Position numbers and translations under genes: made by a program. The notes beneath the pieces were generated by a model. The model was not told where the DNA came from. It saw nothing but the letters and a program-made list of their open reading frames with translations, and searched no databases. Positions 1 to 7,737 of a DNA stretch of 17,719 nucleotides are shown in pieces. Position 1 is the stretch's first letter. The number at the start of each line of letters is the position of its first letter. Source of the stretch: CAYSGX01 sp964518215 (GTDB taxonomy: Bacteria; Bacteroidota; Bacteroidia; Chitinophagales; CAIOSU01); the NCBI GenBank assembly GCA_964518215.1, contig CAZFFP010000080.1:1-17719 (forward strand), given 5' to 3'.

Positions 1-281
1 GTTGAAGGCATTTGTATAGTGGTTAACGGACGACAGACCGCAGACGACAGTTCATGCTGCTAAGTGCTAAAAGCTAACAGCTAACGGCTAAACCGGCAAG
101 CGAAAAACCCTTACATCAAAGCAAAACAAAATTACCGTCTGCTTTAGCTGACGGGCGATGAGCGCAAATGGTTTACGGACAACAGACGACAGTTTACTTT
201 CTACTGCAAACTGCGAACTGTAAACTGCCAACTTCTTACGGCTGATAGCTAAAGGCTAAAGGCAAACAGCTAAAAACATCT
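1..281. repeat. Gene-free left flank made of short degenerate repeats
   Basis: I see no credible gene here. The stretch is built from recurring words. One is ACGGACGACAGACCGCAGAC-like (26-52, again at 175-195 as ACGGACAACAGACGACAG). A second is a CTAACAGCTAACGGCTAA-like run (61-92, and a looser copy at 239-276). A third is AACTG triplets (203-229, AAACTGCGAACTGTAAACTG). The CTAACAGCT word recurs at 6435-6458, so the pattern is dispersed. Such wordy intergenic spacers are common in Bacteroidota; their function is unknown. The frame open from base 1 to the stop at 61-63 runs through these repeats and is probably not the tail of a gene. Confidence 0.6.
135..155 (+). repeat. Dispersed 21-bp repeat, copy 1
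   Basis: The 21 bases here, starting CCGTCTGCTTTAGCTGACGG, are identical to 6372-6392. The ends CCGTC and GACGG are inverted, and GCT/AGC inside extends the symmetry around a T:T mismatch, so the word is an imperfect palindrome. Two exact copies 6.2 kb apart in gene-free DNA are not expected by chance. Confidence 0.7.
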
Positions 282-2450
282 CTATTTCGCTTCCACTACC
301 AACCGCTTGGTAACCGTTTGCCCATCGGATGAAGTAAGTTTCACAATGTAAATGCCCGAATGTTTCAACTCAATTTGTCTATTGTGAGCGTTTATTTTCG
401 AAGCATATACCAATTGTCCCAAAGCATTGAACACTTTCAAATCACAATTATCGGCTTTGGAAAAATAAACTATTCCCGAACTTGGGTTAGGAAATACTGA
501 GATGTTTTCCATTCCTGAGAAATCAGCAATGCCCACCGACTGGTCGAAAACTGCCTCTAAACTTCTGTCGGCTGTAATCATAAAGGAATATGATGGGTCA
601 GTGCTGACAGCAGTTCCGTTTTCTCTCCATTCCACAAAAACATAACCCATGTTGGCAGTAGCAGTAACTGTGGCAGTGCTTCCCGCAGCATAAGTTCCGT
701 CACCGGTTGTGGCACCTCCCGAAATAGGTTGAGCTGAAGTTGCCACCGTATGGTTACTTCCGGATGTGGTAAGCGAAACAGGATTGGAAACCGCATAGCA
801 TCCGTTGAACACTTCTACATTATATACACCCGAAGTATTGGCAGCGTATGTTGAAGAATTAGCACCGTTAATTAATGCGCCATCTTTATACCATCTGTAC
901 GCATACCCACTTCCGGTGGCTGCTTCCAAAACAATGCTTCCTCCGGCAGGAATAATAGTTGTGGAAGGTGGTGTTATTGTGGCAGTAGGGGTCGGATTTA
1001 CGATAACTGCCACAGGGTCTGAAACGGCATTGTTTGGACCCAGCGTAATGGAAACTGTATAGCTGCCTGCTTGAGTGACATTAAAAGATGCGTTATTCGC
1101 TCCATTAATAATGCTTCCATTTTTATACCATTGATAGTTGTATCCGTTGCCTTCAATGGTTTTGAGTTCTACCGATTGTCCGTCACAAAAAGTGGTTGCG
1201 CCTTCCGGAATAATTCTTTTGTCAACAATCAAGTTTTCATCGCCATTCATGTAAGGCATATAAGCAAAAAAAACCATCATCATTTCGTCTCCGGTTCCCT
1301 CGCCCGATGTAACATTTTGCGGTGGTGAATTAGGGTTGTGCTGATTATTGACCGTATTGTCGTAATAGGCAGTGGCACGCAGCACCGAGCCGGAAGGAAC
1401 ACGCACTGTATTTGGGAAAGTGTAATTCATTTGCCAATGAAAATCCCAGTTGGGTATGTTTACAAATCTTATGGTGTCATTACTGGCAGTGGTGGCATAA
1501 CTGATAATGCTTTTGCCCACCATGTGCATGTGGGGCCAGGCGGAAAGCACGGTCGCGGTAAAAGGAACAGAAAACTGCTGATGGAATGTTCGTGTAGTGT
1601 TGGCTGGAATACTTAAAGGTCCATTTATCATAGAAGTCCAATGATTGAGTAATGGAACTACTGTAATTTGTCGAACCGGAGCTGAGGAAGTTTTGAAATT
1701 GATTCGGGTACTGTCTTGTATTCCCTGACTACCGGGCGCATAGTGCATTTGAAATATAATACGAGTATTAGGCGGAAATCTGAACCCTGTTCCCGGTGGT
1801 GTAAAATAAGGTTGGGCCCCGGGCACAAAGCCATAAATTAATTGCGAAGCATTAGAACCTGTGCCGCCTCCACTATTTGGGTTTATGGCATTGCTTGTAG
1901 TGTCCATGAACACCAATACATGGTGAACAATTTCCGGATTTCCCGGAATAACTTCTATAGCGGTAATAAAAGTAGTTTGTGAAAGACCGGTATTGATAAC
2001 AAAATTTCGATACACATCTCCGTTGTTCGGAACCGTGAAAGTTTGCATTTGGTATGAAAGGTCAACTGTTCCGAGTTGTGTGTTGGTGTTGTATGAAGGT
2101 GTAGCAGGAGCAAATCGCAAATCGCCTGAAGGAGCGCCATTGGTAACCCATTGGTCAATAGCGGTAATTTCATCGTTAGTCAGCACCAAATCATGCGCAT
2201 ATCTTTTGTAATTGGGGTCGGCAGGCCAAGGGGGCATAATGCGGTTATTAACTGCAAAGCGAATTATACCGGCATAAGGAACCGTGTTTTGATAAGTTAA
2301 AAAAGAAGAAGGAGCCAATCCGCCCGGATGATGGCATGGGGTGCAATTGGCATAAACTATTTTGGCTATGTTGTCTGACCAAGTGGGGCTTTGTGCTTTC
2401 GCTAAAAAAACCAATAACGAAGCAATTAAAACAATCAGTATTTTTTTCAT
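282..2450 (-). CDS. Secreted cytochrome c / copper type II monooxygenase fusion with T9SS type A sorting domain
   Basis: This 722-residue protein starts at the Met at 2450, because a clear signal peptide (KK, then a hydrophobic core ending AKAQ, residues 1-20) begins there. An in-frame ATG at 2516 would add 22 residues in front of it. A c-type heme domain follows (CTPCH at 36-40, likely distal Met72 in RIMPPWP, then a DEITAIDQWVTNGAP stretch at 93-107). Next comes a PHM/DBM-like core with the expected copper ligands: His176-His177 and His236 for CuA, His307 and His309 (HMHMVG) and Met390 (DEMMM) for CuB. The C-terminal part has two Ig-like repeats (about 420-580), an InlB-like repeat (about 585-655) and a type A sorting domain (about 660-722, FPNPSSG and a KRLVVEAK end). 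This predicts an extracellular or surface copper oxygenase; its substrate cannot be read from the sequence. It is divergent from the gene at 2597. Confidence 0.85.
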   Translation of the reverse strand: MKKILIVLIASLLVFLAKAQSPTWSDNIAKIVYANCTPCHHPGGLAPSSFLTYQNTVPYAGIIRFAVNNRIMPPWPADPNYKRYAHDLVLTNDEITAIDQWVTNGAPSGDLRFAPATPSYNTNTQLGTVDLSYQMQTFTVPNNGDVYRNFVINTGLSQTTFITAIEVIPGNPEIVHHVLVFMDTTSNAINPNSGGGTGSNASQLIYGFVPGAQPYFTPPGTGFRFPPNTRIIFQMHYAPGSQGIQDSTRINFKTSSAPVRQITVVPLLNHWTSMINGPLSIPANTTRTFHQQFSVPFTATVLSAWPHMHMVGKSIISYATTASNDTIRFVNIPNWDFHWQMNYTFPNTVRVPSGSVLRATAYYDNTVNNQHNPNSPPQNVTSGEGTGDEMMMVFFAYMPYMNGDENLIVDKRIIPEGATTFCDGQSVELKTIEGNGYNYQWYKNGSIINGANNASFNVTQAGSYTVSITLGPNNAVSDPVAVIVNPTPTATITPPSTTIIPAGGSIVLEAATGSGYAYRWYKDGALINGANSSTYAANTSGVYNVEVFNGCYAVSNPVSLTTSGSNHTVATSAQPISGGATTGDGTYAAGSTATVTATANMGYVFVEWRENGTAVSTDPSYSFMITADRSLEAVFDQSVGIADFSGMENISVFPNPSSGIVYFSKADNCDLKVFNALGQLVYASKINAHNRQIELKHSGIYIVKLTSSDGQTVTKRLVVEAK

Positions 2451-2596
2451 TGGACAATAATTTTTACTAAAATTAATTTGAATATTCGAGTTCATAAAAC
2501 TTTTAACTATTTGCAACCATGCACATTTTGAGTTTTATCATTTATTAATACCTATTAAATTGTTTGGAATGTCGCCCATTTTCGTAACTTAACTCC
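2451..2596. promoter_or_regulatory. Divergent intergenic region between the copper enzyme and the type B surface protein
   Basis: This 146-bp AT-rich spacer must hold the promoters of both divergent genes. I find no exact TAnnTTTG box on either strand. The closest on the minus strand is TAATTTTA (one mismatch), near the upstream end of the leader; on the plus strand AATTGTTTG around 2559-2566 is only a weak candidate. There is no clear Shine-Dalgarno sequence before either start. Confidence 0.4.
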
Positions 2597-5500
2597 ATGT
2601 TACGAAGCTGGGCATATATTTTTGTTTTATTCGTCTTGAATGTAGGCTTGTTGTTTGCCGGTGAAACAGGCAGTGTGCGCATTACCGAAAACAAAGGTCA
2701 ATGGAACGTAAATGTTCAATATAAACTCAAAATCAATAACGGTTCTCTTTTCTTTGAGAAGAATCGTTTAACCTATCATTTCATTCATGAAGCAGACATG
2801 GAGCGCGTACATGAACACAAGCACTTACACGCGCCCGAACTCAATAATGAATGGGATACACTTCATTTAAGGCATCACGCTTTTTATATGCATTTCAAAA
2901 ATTCTAATCGCGATGCAGAATTGATACCTTCGATTCCTTTGCAGGGTTATCAGAATTTTTTCATCGGAAACGATGCTTCCCGATGGGCTTCCAATGTGCA
3001 GAGTTTCAATAAGCTCGAATACCGAAATATTTATACAGGTATTGATTTGCAGTATGAAGAAAAAAACCAAAGGCTGAAATATCAGTTCACCGTTCAGCCG
3101 GGTGTAAATCCCGATATTATTCAAATGGAATTTGAAGGTGTAAAAAGTATTTTTCTGAAAAACGGCAATTTGTTTTACACAACTTCGGTGAACGAAATTC
3201 AGGAACTGAAACCTTTCACTTATCAAATCATTAATGGAAAACAAGTTGAAGTGCCTTCGGCTTTTAAGGTTTCGGGTAAAACTGTTTCATTTATTTTTCC
3301 CTCGGGCTTCGATGCTAACCATGCTTTAGTGATAGACCCTGAATTGATTTTTTCGAGCTATACCGGTTCGCTGGCAGATAATTTCGGCTATACCGCTACT
3401 TATGATGAAGACGGAAACTTATATGCCGGAGGTATTGCCCGTGATGTTGGTTATCCTGCCACACCTGGTGCTTTTCAAAGTGTGTATGCCGGAGGAATAA
3501 CGGTGGGCAATTTCGATATTGGATATAACGCGGATATTTCCATTTCAAAATTCAGCAGCGATGGCTCGGTGTTTTTATATTCTACTTTAATCGGTGGCGA
3601 ATACAATGAGCAGCCGCATAGTTTAATTGTTGACAGCAACAGCAACCTGATTATTTTGGGCAGAACCAATTCTTTTAATTATCCCACCACTGTAAATGCT
3701 TTCCAAACCGGATTTTCGGGGCAATATGATATTGTAGTATCGAAACTGAATGCCACAGGAACGGCTTTGATAGGTTCCACTTATGTGGGCGGCACGGGTA
3801 TAGACGGAGCGAATATGTCGCCCGCACCTTATTTCTACGGAGGCACCAAATACAACTATGCCGATGATTCGCGGGGCGAAGTAATTATTGATTCGGCAGG
3901 AAATATTTATGTTACCACCAGCACTCAATCTGCCAATTTCCCGGTTACGGCAAATGCTTATCAAAATATTTTGGCAGGCAATCAGGATGCCTGTGTTTTT
4001 AAAATGAATCCTACCCTGACGCAAATGCTTTGGAGCACTTATTTGGGTGGCGCTAATGATGATGCGGGCTATTCCATAAAGATTGATGATGCAGGCGATG
4101 TGCTGGTATGTGGCGGCACTACCAGTTTTAATTTTCCGGTAACGCCCAATGCCTACAATGCCACTTATCGCGGAGGCTTCTCAGATGGTTTTATTGTGAA
4201 GTTGACTCCCAATGGCGATTCGCTCATTACTTCTACTTACATAGGAACTGCTTCTTACGACCAGGTATTTTTCTTAGATACCGATGAAGATGGTTATGTG
4301 TATGCTTTGGGACAAACCACCGGAAATTTCCCGATTTTCTCAAATGTATATAACAACCCCAACAGCGGACAGTTTATTATTTGTCTCAATTCTACCCTCG
4401 ACAGTTTGGTGTTTTCGACCACTTTCGGAAGAAGTGATGGCGATCCGGATATTTCGCCCACCGCTTTTTTGGTGGACAATTGCAAAAACATTTTTATTGC
4501 CGGATGGGGCGATAACAATCTGGCAAATTACAATGCTGCCGGATTTACCACTGCCGGAATGCCCGTTACACCTGATGGTCAGCCAACTGTGGACGGCAGA
4601 GATTTTTATTTCATGGTGCTTTCGGAATATGCGAGGTTTTTGGTGTTTGCCACCAATTTTGGCGGAGCCAACAGTGGCGAGCATGTGGACGGAGGCACCA
4701 GTCGTTTCGATAAGCGGGGCACTATTTATCAGGCAGTGTGTGCCGGTTGCGGGGGTAATAACGATTTTCCCACCACGCCCGGAGTAGTTTCCACTACCAA
4801 CCAAAGCCGAAACCCCATTCGCAATTGCAATCTGGGAGCTATTAAATACCGCATTAATGGAGTGTTTATTACACTTCTTGAAGACTCTTTCGATTTGTGT
4901 GTGCCCGCTTCCATTACTTTAGACAGCGATTTTTCTTCTTCGGTAGATATTTTTTACTGGGATTTAGGAAACGGAAATATTTCTACCAGTCGCAATCCGG
5001 TGGTGAACATTGTTGAAGCAGGCACTTATTATTTTACGGTGTATGCCGAAGACACTACTTGTGCAGCATTTTTTGCTAAGGACAGCTCAATAGTGGTGGT
5101 GATAGCCCGTGATGATAGCATTACTGCCCAGTTCAATTACATATTAACAGGCGACTGTGATAATAATGTGGTGAATTTTCAAAGCACCACTACCAATGCC
5201 GATGCTTATGTGTGGGATTTTGGCGATGGCAACACTTCGGCAGCAGCCAATCCTACCCATACCTATTCCGACACTGGCTTGTATTTGGTTTCATTAATCA
5301 CACTCAGCAGCGTAACCTGCAACCCGACCGATACCGTTTATGAATGGGTGCGCATTCAATCGGCATTCAGTAATAGTTTTATTGCCGAAGCGGACACGGG
5401 TTGTCCGCCTATGTCGGTGCAGTTCGACCCGCAAATTACCGGATTGAATTATGTTTGGGATTTTGGCGATGGTAATTTTTCTTCCGAAGAAAATCCGGTG

Positions 5501-6127
5501 AATGTTTATGAAAATGTCGGAACCTATACCGTAACACTTATTTCTATTGATTCCACTTCGTGCAATGTTTATGACACTTCGCGCATAACCATTGTAATCA
5601 TTCCCAACAATGTATTGGCAGATTTCAGCACCGACAGCACCGAGTATGAGTTGTTTGCCGATATTCAGTTTAATAATTTAAGCCGGAATGCTTCCCGCTA
5701 TTATTGGGATTTTGGCGATGGCAGCAGTTCTACTCAAACAAATCCTGTGCATCGCTACAACGATGAAGGCGAATTTAATCCTTGCCTCACGGCATGGAAT
5801 GAGTATGATTGCCCCGATACGATTTGCCGTCAATTGAGAATTGTTTTCAGAGGTGTTATTGATGTTGCCAATGCCTTTTCGCCCAACCGCGATGGCAGCA
5901 ATGATATGATTTTTGTTAAAGGTTATGGTGTAGAAGAAATGGAATTCAGAATTTACAATCGCTGGGGCGAAATAGTGTTTGAAAGCAATGACATTAATGT
6001 AGGATGGGATGGAACTTACAAGGGCGTTCCGCAGGAAAAAGAAGTGTATGTATATACTCTGAAAGCAAAATTTAAAAACGGAACCGAAACGGGTTTGAGG
6101 AAGGGAAATATAACGTTGTTGCGATGA
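2597..6127 (+). CDS. Large T9SS type B surface protein (DUF7948, SBBP propeller repeats, four PKD domains, CHU_C end)
   Basis: This 1176-residue protein has a signal peptide (about 1-22), then a DUF7948-like N-terminal region (ITENKGQW at about 29-36). SBBP beta-propeller repeats run over about 248-740, each giving a pattern like STYVGG...D...GNIYVTG...FPVT. Four PKD domains follow at about 770-840, 850-920, 935-1000 and 1015-1085; the last three carry WDFGDG and the first WDLGNG. The gliding-motility-associated type B sorting domain fills 1088-1176 (AFSPNRDG, YNRWGE). Type B substrates such as SprB need a PorP/SprF-type partner, and one is encoded next on the same strand. An adhesin or surface-display role is likely, but no ligand or enzyme site is visible. 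The start is the first Met before the signal peptide. Confidence 0.88.
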   Translation: MLRSWAYIFVLFVLNVGLLFAGETGSVRITENKGQWNVNVQYKLKINNGSLFFEKNRLTYHFIHEADMERVHEHKHLHAPELNNEWDTLHLRHHAFYMHFKNSNRDAELIPSIPLQGYQNFFIGNDASRWASNVQSFNKLEYRNIYTGIDLQYEEKNQRLKYQFTVQPGVNPDIIQMEFEGVKSIFLKNGNLFYTTSVNEIQELKPFTYQIINGKQVEVPSAFKVSGKTVSFIFPSGFDANHALVIDPELIFSSYTGSLADNFGYTATYDEDGNLYAGGIARDVGYPATPGAFQSVYAGGITVGNFDIGYNADISISKFSSDGSVFLYSTLIGGEYNEQPHSLIVDSNSNLIILGRTNSFNYPTTVNAFQTGFSGQYDIVVSKLNATGTALIGSTYVGGTGIDGANMSPAPYFYGGTKYNYADDSRGEVIIDSAGNIYVTTSTQSANFPVTANAYQNILAGNQDACVFKMNPTLTQMLWSTYLGGANDDAGYSIKIDDAGDVLVCGGTTSFNFPVTPNAYNATYRGGFSDGFIVKLTPNGDSLITSTYIGTASYDQVFFLDTDEDGYVYALGQTTGNFPIFSNVYNNPNSGQFIICLNSTLDSLVFSTTFGRSDGDPDISPTAFLVDNCKNIFIAGWGDNNLANYNAAGFTTAGMPVTPDGQPTVDGRDFYFMVLSEYARFLVFATNFGGANSGEHVDGGTSRFDKRGTIYQAVCAGCGGNNDFPTTPGVVSTTNQSRNPIRNCNLGAIKYRINGVFITLLEDSFDLCVPASITLDSDFSSSVDIFYWDLGNGNISTSRNPVVNIVEAGTYYFTVYAEDTTCAAFFAKDSSIVVVIARDDSITAQFNYILTGDCDNNVVNFQSTTTNADAYVWDFGDGNTSAAANPTHTYSDTGLYLVSLITLSSVTCNPTDTVYEWVRIQSAFSNSFIAEADTGCPPMSVQFDPQITGLNYVWDFGDGNFSSEENPVNVYENVGTYTVTLISIDSTSCNVYDTSRITIVIIPNNVLADFSTDSTEYELFADIQFNNLSRNASRYYWDFGDGSSSTQTNPVHRYNDEGEFNPCLTAWNEYDCPDTICRQLRIVFRGVIDVANAFSPNRDGSNDMIFVKGYGVEEMEFRIYNRWGEIVFESNDINVGWDGTYKGVPQEKEVYVYTLKAKFKNGTETGLRKGNITLLR
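5213..5721 (+). repeat. 17-bp direct repeats inside PKD domains
   Basis: The 17-base word TGGGATTTTGGCGATGG occurs exactly at 5213-5229, 5456-5472 and 5705-5721, each time coding WDFGDG in a PKD domain. The spacing is 243 and 249 bp, which matches the domain length. Identity at the DNA level, including wobble bases, suggests fairly recent duplication or gene conversion, or strong codon preference. Confidence 0.75.
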
Positions 6128-6220
6128 TGCGACAGTTCGATAATGCGATTTTCGATATGCGACAAGAGAAATATGATGTTTCCTTTTTTTTAAGATTATG
6201 TTTGAAAATTGGGGTGTGTT

Positions 6221-6340
6221 GGGCTATCTAAAAAGTTTGGTAAACTTTGAAAATTGTCATGCTGAGCTTGTCGAAGCATATTTGTTTTCAAGGTATTCAT
6301 GGTTCGACAAGCTCACCATGACAGACTTTTTGGACAGCCC
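6221..6340. repeat. 120-bp imperfect inverted-repeat (REP/MITE-like) element
   Basis: The inner arms are 6255-6279 (containing GCTGAGCTTGTCGAAGCAT) and 6299-6323; they are 25 bases each, match at 23 positions, and enclose a 19-base loop. The outer arms are 6221-6238 (starting GGGCT) and 6323-6340 (ending AGCCC), matching at 15 of 18. The left arms are separated by 16 bases and the right arms are not, so the whole is asymmetric. No transposase is present. The core word resembles a short palindromic repeat that I recall being very common in bacterial and metagenomic intergenic DNA. Transcribed, it would give a strong hairpin between the surface-protein gene and its likely export partner. Confidence 0.75.
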
Positions 6341-6371
6341 GGAGGGGGATGAGGCTAAAAAAGTTAGATTG

Positions 6372-6392
6372 CCGTCTGCTTTAGCTGACGGG
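6372..6392 (+). repeat. Dispersed 21-bp repeat, copy 2
   Basis: Exact copy, in the same orientation, of the 21 bases at 135-155. Only the flanking bases differ (A before copy 1, G before copy 2), so the repeat boundary can be placed to the base on the left side. Confidence 0.7.
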
Positions 6393-6434
6393 ACAAAAAG
6401 TTGAAAAAAATATCATGCATAAAAACAAAAAAAA

Positions 6435-6458
6435 CTAATCGCTAACAGCTTACAGCGC
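6435..6458 (+). repeat. CTAACAGCT-type word repeat
   Basis: CTAATCGCTAACAGCTTACA and the following bases repeat the same word as 61-92 and 239-276. It ends 5 bases before the ATG of the PorP/SprF gene, so it sits where its leader and ribosome entry site would be; no Shine-Dalgarno sequence is visible. Confidence 0.5.
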
Positions 6459-6463
6459 AAAAA

Positions 6464-7504
6464 ATGAAACCAACACAACATATCATTTTCTTACTTGCCT
6501 CATTTATGCTTGCAAACAGCGCTATGTCACAGGATATGCACTTTTCGCAGTATTATGCGGCTCCGCTGTATTACAATCCTGCCAACACGGGTTTGTTCAA
6601 TGCCGACTATAGGGTAGGGGGCAACTACAAAAACCAATGGCCTTGGGCACGCAGCGGCAGCCCAACCAACTACCGCACCTTTTCGGGCTATGCCGATTTG
6701 GCTTTATTAAAAGGAAAACTTTTCGGAGAAGATAAAATCGGTTTGGGATTCATTGCGCTCAACGACCGTGCGGGCGATGGTAATCTTTCCACCACGCGCC
6801 TGGGTATTAGCATGGCATATCACAAAACTTTCGGCTACGAAAACCGAATCACACTCTCTATTGGTGCAGCAGGTATGTTTGTGCAAAAAATGGTGGACTA
6901 CGATTTCTTGTATTTCGATAATCAATGGAGCGATTCTTTTTTCGACCGCTCATTGGCAAGCGGAGAAAATACCGGAGAAAACAACTACAAGTATTTCGAT
7001 TTATCGGGGGGCATCAATTTGTCTTATGCGCCCAATGATAAGTTCAATTTTACTATCGGTGCAGGCATGTTTCACCTGAATCGCCCCCGCGAAACCTTTT
7101 ACAATTTCAGCAATCGTTTGGGTGTGCGCCCGAATATAATAGTCGTGAGTTTTGTGCGCTTAAATCATCGCCTACATTTGGAGCCATCGCTCATGTGGGG
7201 CTATCAAAAGAATGCACAGGAAATGCTGGCTACGGTTATTGCCGGATACAGCGTAGCGCAGCAGGGTAACAATCCCGAACATACTGTTTTGTTTGGGTTG
7301 TCGGGCAGAATGGTTGACGCGTTTATTCCGGTGGCGGGCTATCAATACCGCACCACTTTAAGAGTCATGGTGAATTATGATGTTAATCTTTCTTCGCTCG
7401 TCAGAGCCAGCCGCTCGAATGGCGGCATAGAATTATCTTTGGTTTATATGGGCAACCGCCCTTCCTACACTCGCAGCAAAATGATTCCTTGTCCGAGGAT
7501 GTGA
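6464..7504 (+). CDS. PorP/SprF-family T9SS outer-membrane protein
   Basis: This 346-residue protein has a signal peptide (about 1-22, ending MSQ) followed by the family's typical opening, DMHFSQYYAAPLYYNPANTG (about 23-42), then NYRTFSGYAD, and repeated amphipathic beta strands with aromatic residues up to the C terminus. The length is usual for the family, which forms outer-membrane beta-barrels. Known members include PorP, which takes part in T9SS gliding and secretion, and SprF, which is needed to secrete and anchor the type B substrate SprB. Its place downstream of a type B substrate suggests a dedicated partner for the 2597-6127 product (inference). The 336-bp gap means the two may not be strictly cotranscribed. 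A core PorP role is less likely, as no other T9SS gene is nearby. Confidence 0.88.
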   Translation: MKPTQHIIFLLASFMLANSAMSQDMHFSQYYAAPLYYNPANTGLFNADYRVGGNYKNQWPWARSGSPTNYRTFSGYADLALLKGKLFGEDKIGLGFIALNDRAGDGNLSTTRLGISMAYHKTFGYENRITLSIGAAGMFVQKMVDYDFLYFDNQWSDSFFDRSLASGENTGENNYKYFDLSGGINLSYAPNDKFNFTIGAGMFHLNRPRETFYNFSNRLGVRPNIIVVSFVRLNHRLHLEPSLMWGYQKNAQEMLATVIAGYSVAQQGNNPEHTVLFGLSGRMVDAFIPVAGYQYRTTLRVMVNYDVNLSSLVRASRSNGGIELSLVYMGNRPSYTRSKMIPCPRM

Positions 7505-7737
7505 TTTTTTTCATATCGGCTTTGTAACCTTCTTCATACTTCCCAATATTGGCACAAGGCTAAAGACTTCATCGGTGGGGGATTTTAGAAGTGAGAATTT
7601 AGATCTCAAGAGACATCCTGTTTCATTAATAGCTCCAAGTGCCCGCGCCAACACGCATAGTAAATTGCGAACCTTAGAATAACAGGGCAATAAAATGCGC
7701 TTCAACTTGCAGTGTTCTTAGTTGCCTAAAGTCTTAT
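7505..7737. other. Convergent intergenic region, possible decayed or repeated fragment
   Basis: This 233-bp gap lies between the 3' ends of the PorP/SprF gene and the histidine kinase gene. A minus-strand frame at 7511-7705 has 64 codons but only a TTG start (7705), no promoter and no recognised domain. Its text (RNLLCVLARALGAINETG, then LLKSPTDEVFSLVP) looks more protein-like than random. It may be a decayed gene piece or a dispersed repeat that happens to be open. There is no convincing terminator: a bulged 9-bp hairpin spanning 7493-7518 has its T-run in the loop. Confidence 0.3.

Larger units (their letters stand above)
6128..6463. other. Repeat-bearing gap between type B substrate and PorP/SprF gene
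   Basis: This 336-bp gap has no gene I accept. It opens with three loose ATGCGA-type words (6124-6165), followed by a 120-bp inverted-repeat element (6221-6340), the second copy of the 21-bp dispersed repeat (6372-6392) and a CTAACAGCT word (6435-6458). A frame at 6198-6404 reads through these repeats and is treated as spurious. The box TATGTTTG at 6197-6204 fits the Bacteroidota -7 consensus but has no TTG at the right distance and lies about 260 bp from the next start. Confidence 0.6.

Noticed and set aside
1..63. Frame open from the window edge to a stop at 61-63 as a gene tail
   Set aside because: Most of it is the ACGGACGACAG repeat word found again at 175-195, so coding is unlikely.
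2451..2516. Longer start (ATG at 2516) for the copper enzyme
   Set aside because: It would place 22 polar residues before a classic signal peptide that begins with the Met at 2450.
4284..4804. Long overlapping frames on both strands inside the type B surface protein gene
   Set aside because: They lie fully inside a gene with continuous domain signal (SBBP repeats) and show no domain of their own.
6197..6204. TATGTTTG as the PorP/SprF promoter
   Set aside because: The -7 box is exact, but no TTG lies 17-20 nt upstream, the start is 260 nt away, and a hairpin element sits between them.
6198..6404. Open frame of 68 codons in the gap before the PorP/SprF gene
   Set aside because: It reads straight through the inverted repeat and the 21-bp repeat (CHAELVEA, WFDKLTMT and LPSALADG are just those repeats translated), with no domain or ribosome site.
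7493..7518. Hairpin at the end of the PorP/SprF gene as a terminator
   Set aside because: The stem is bulged and the T-run forms the loop rather than following the stem.
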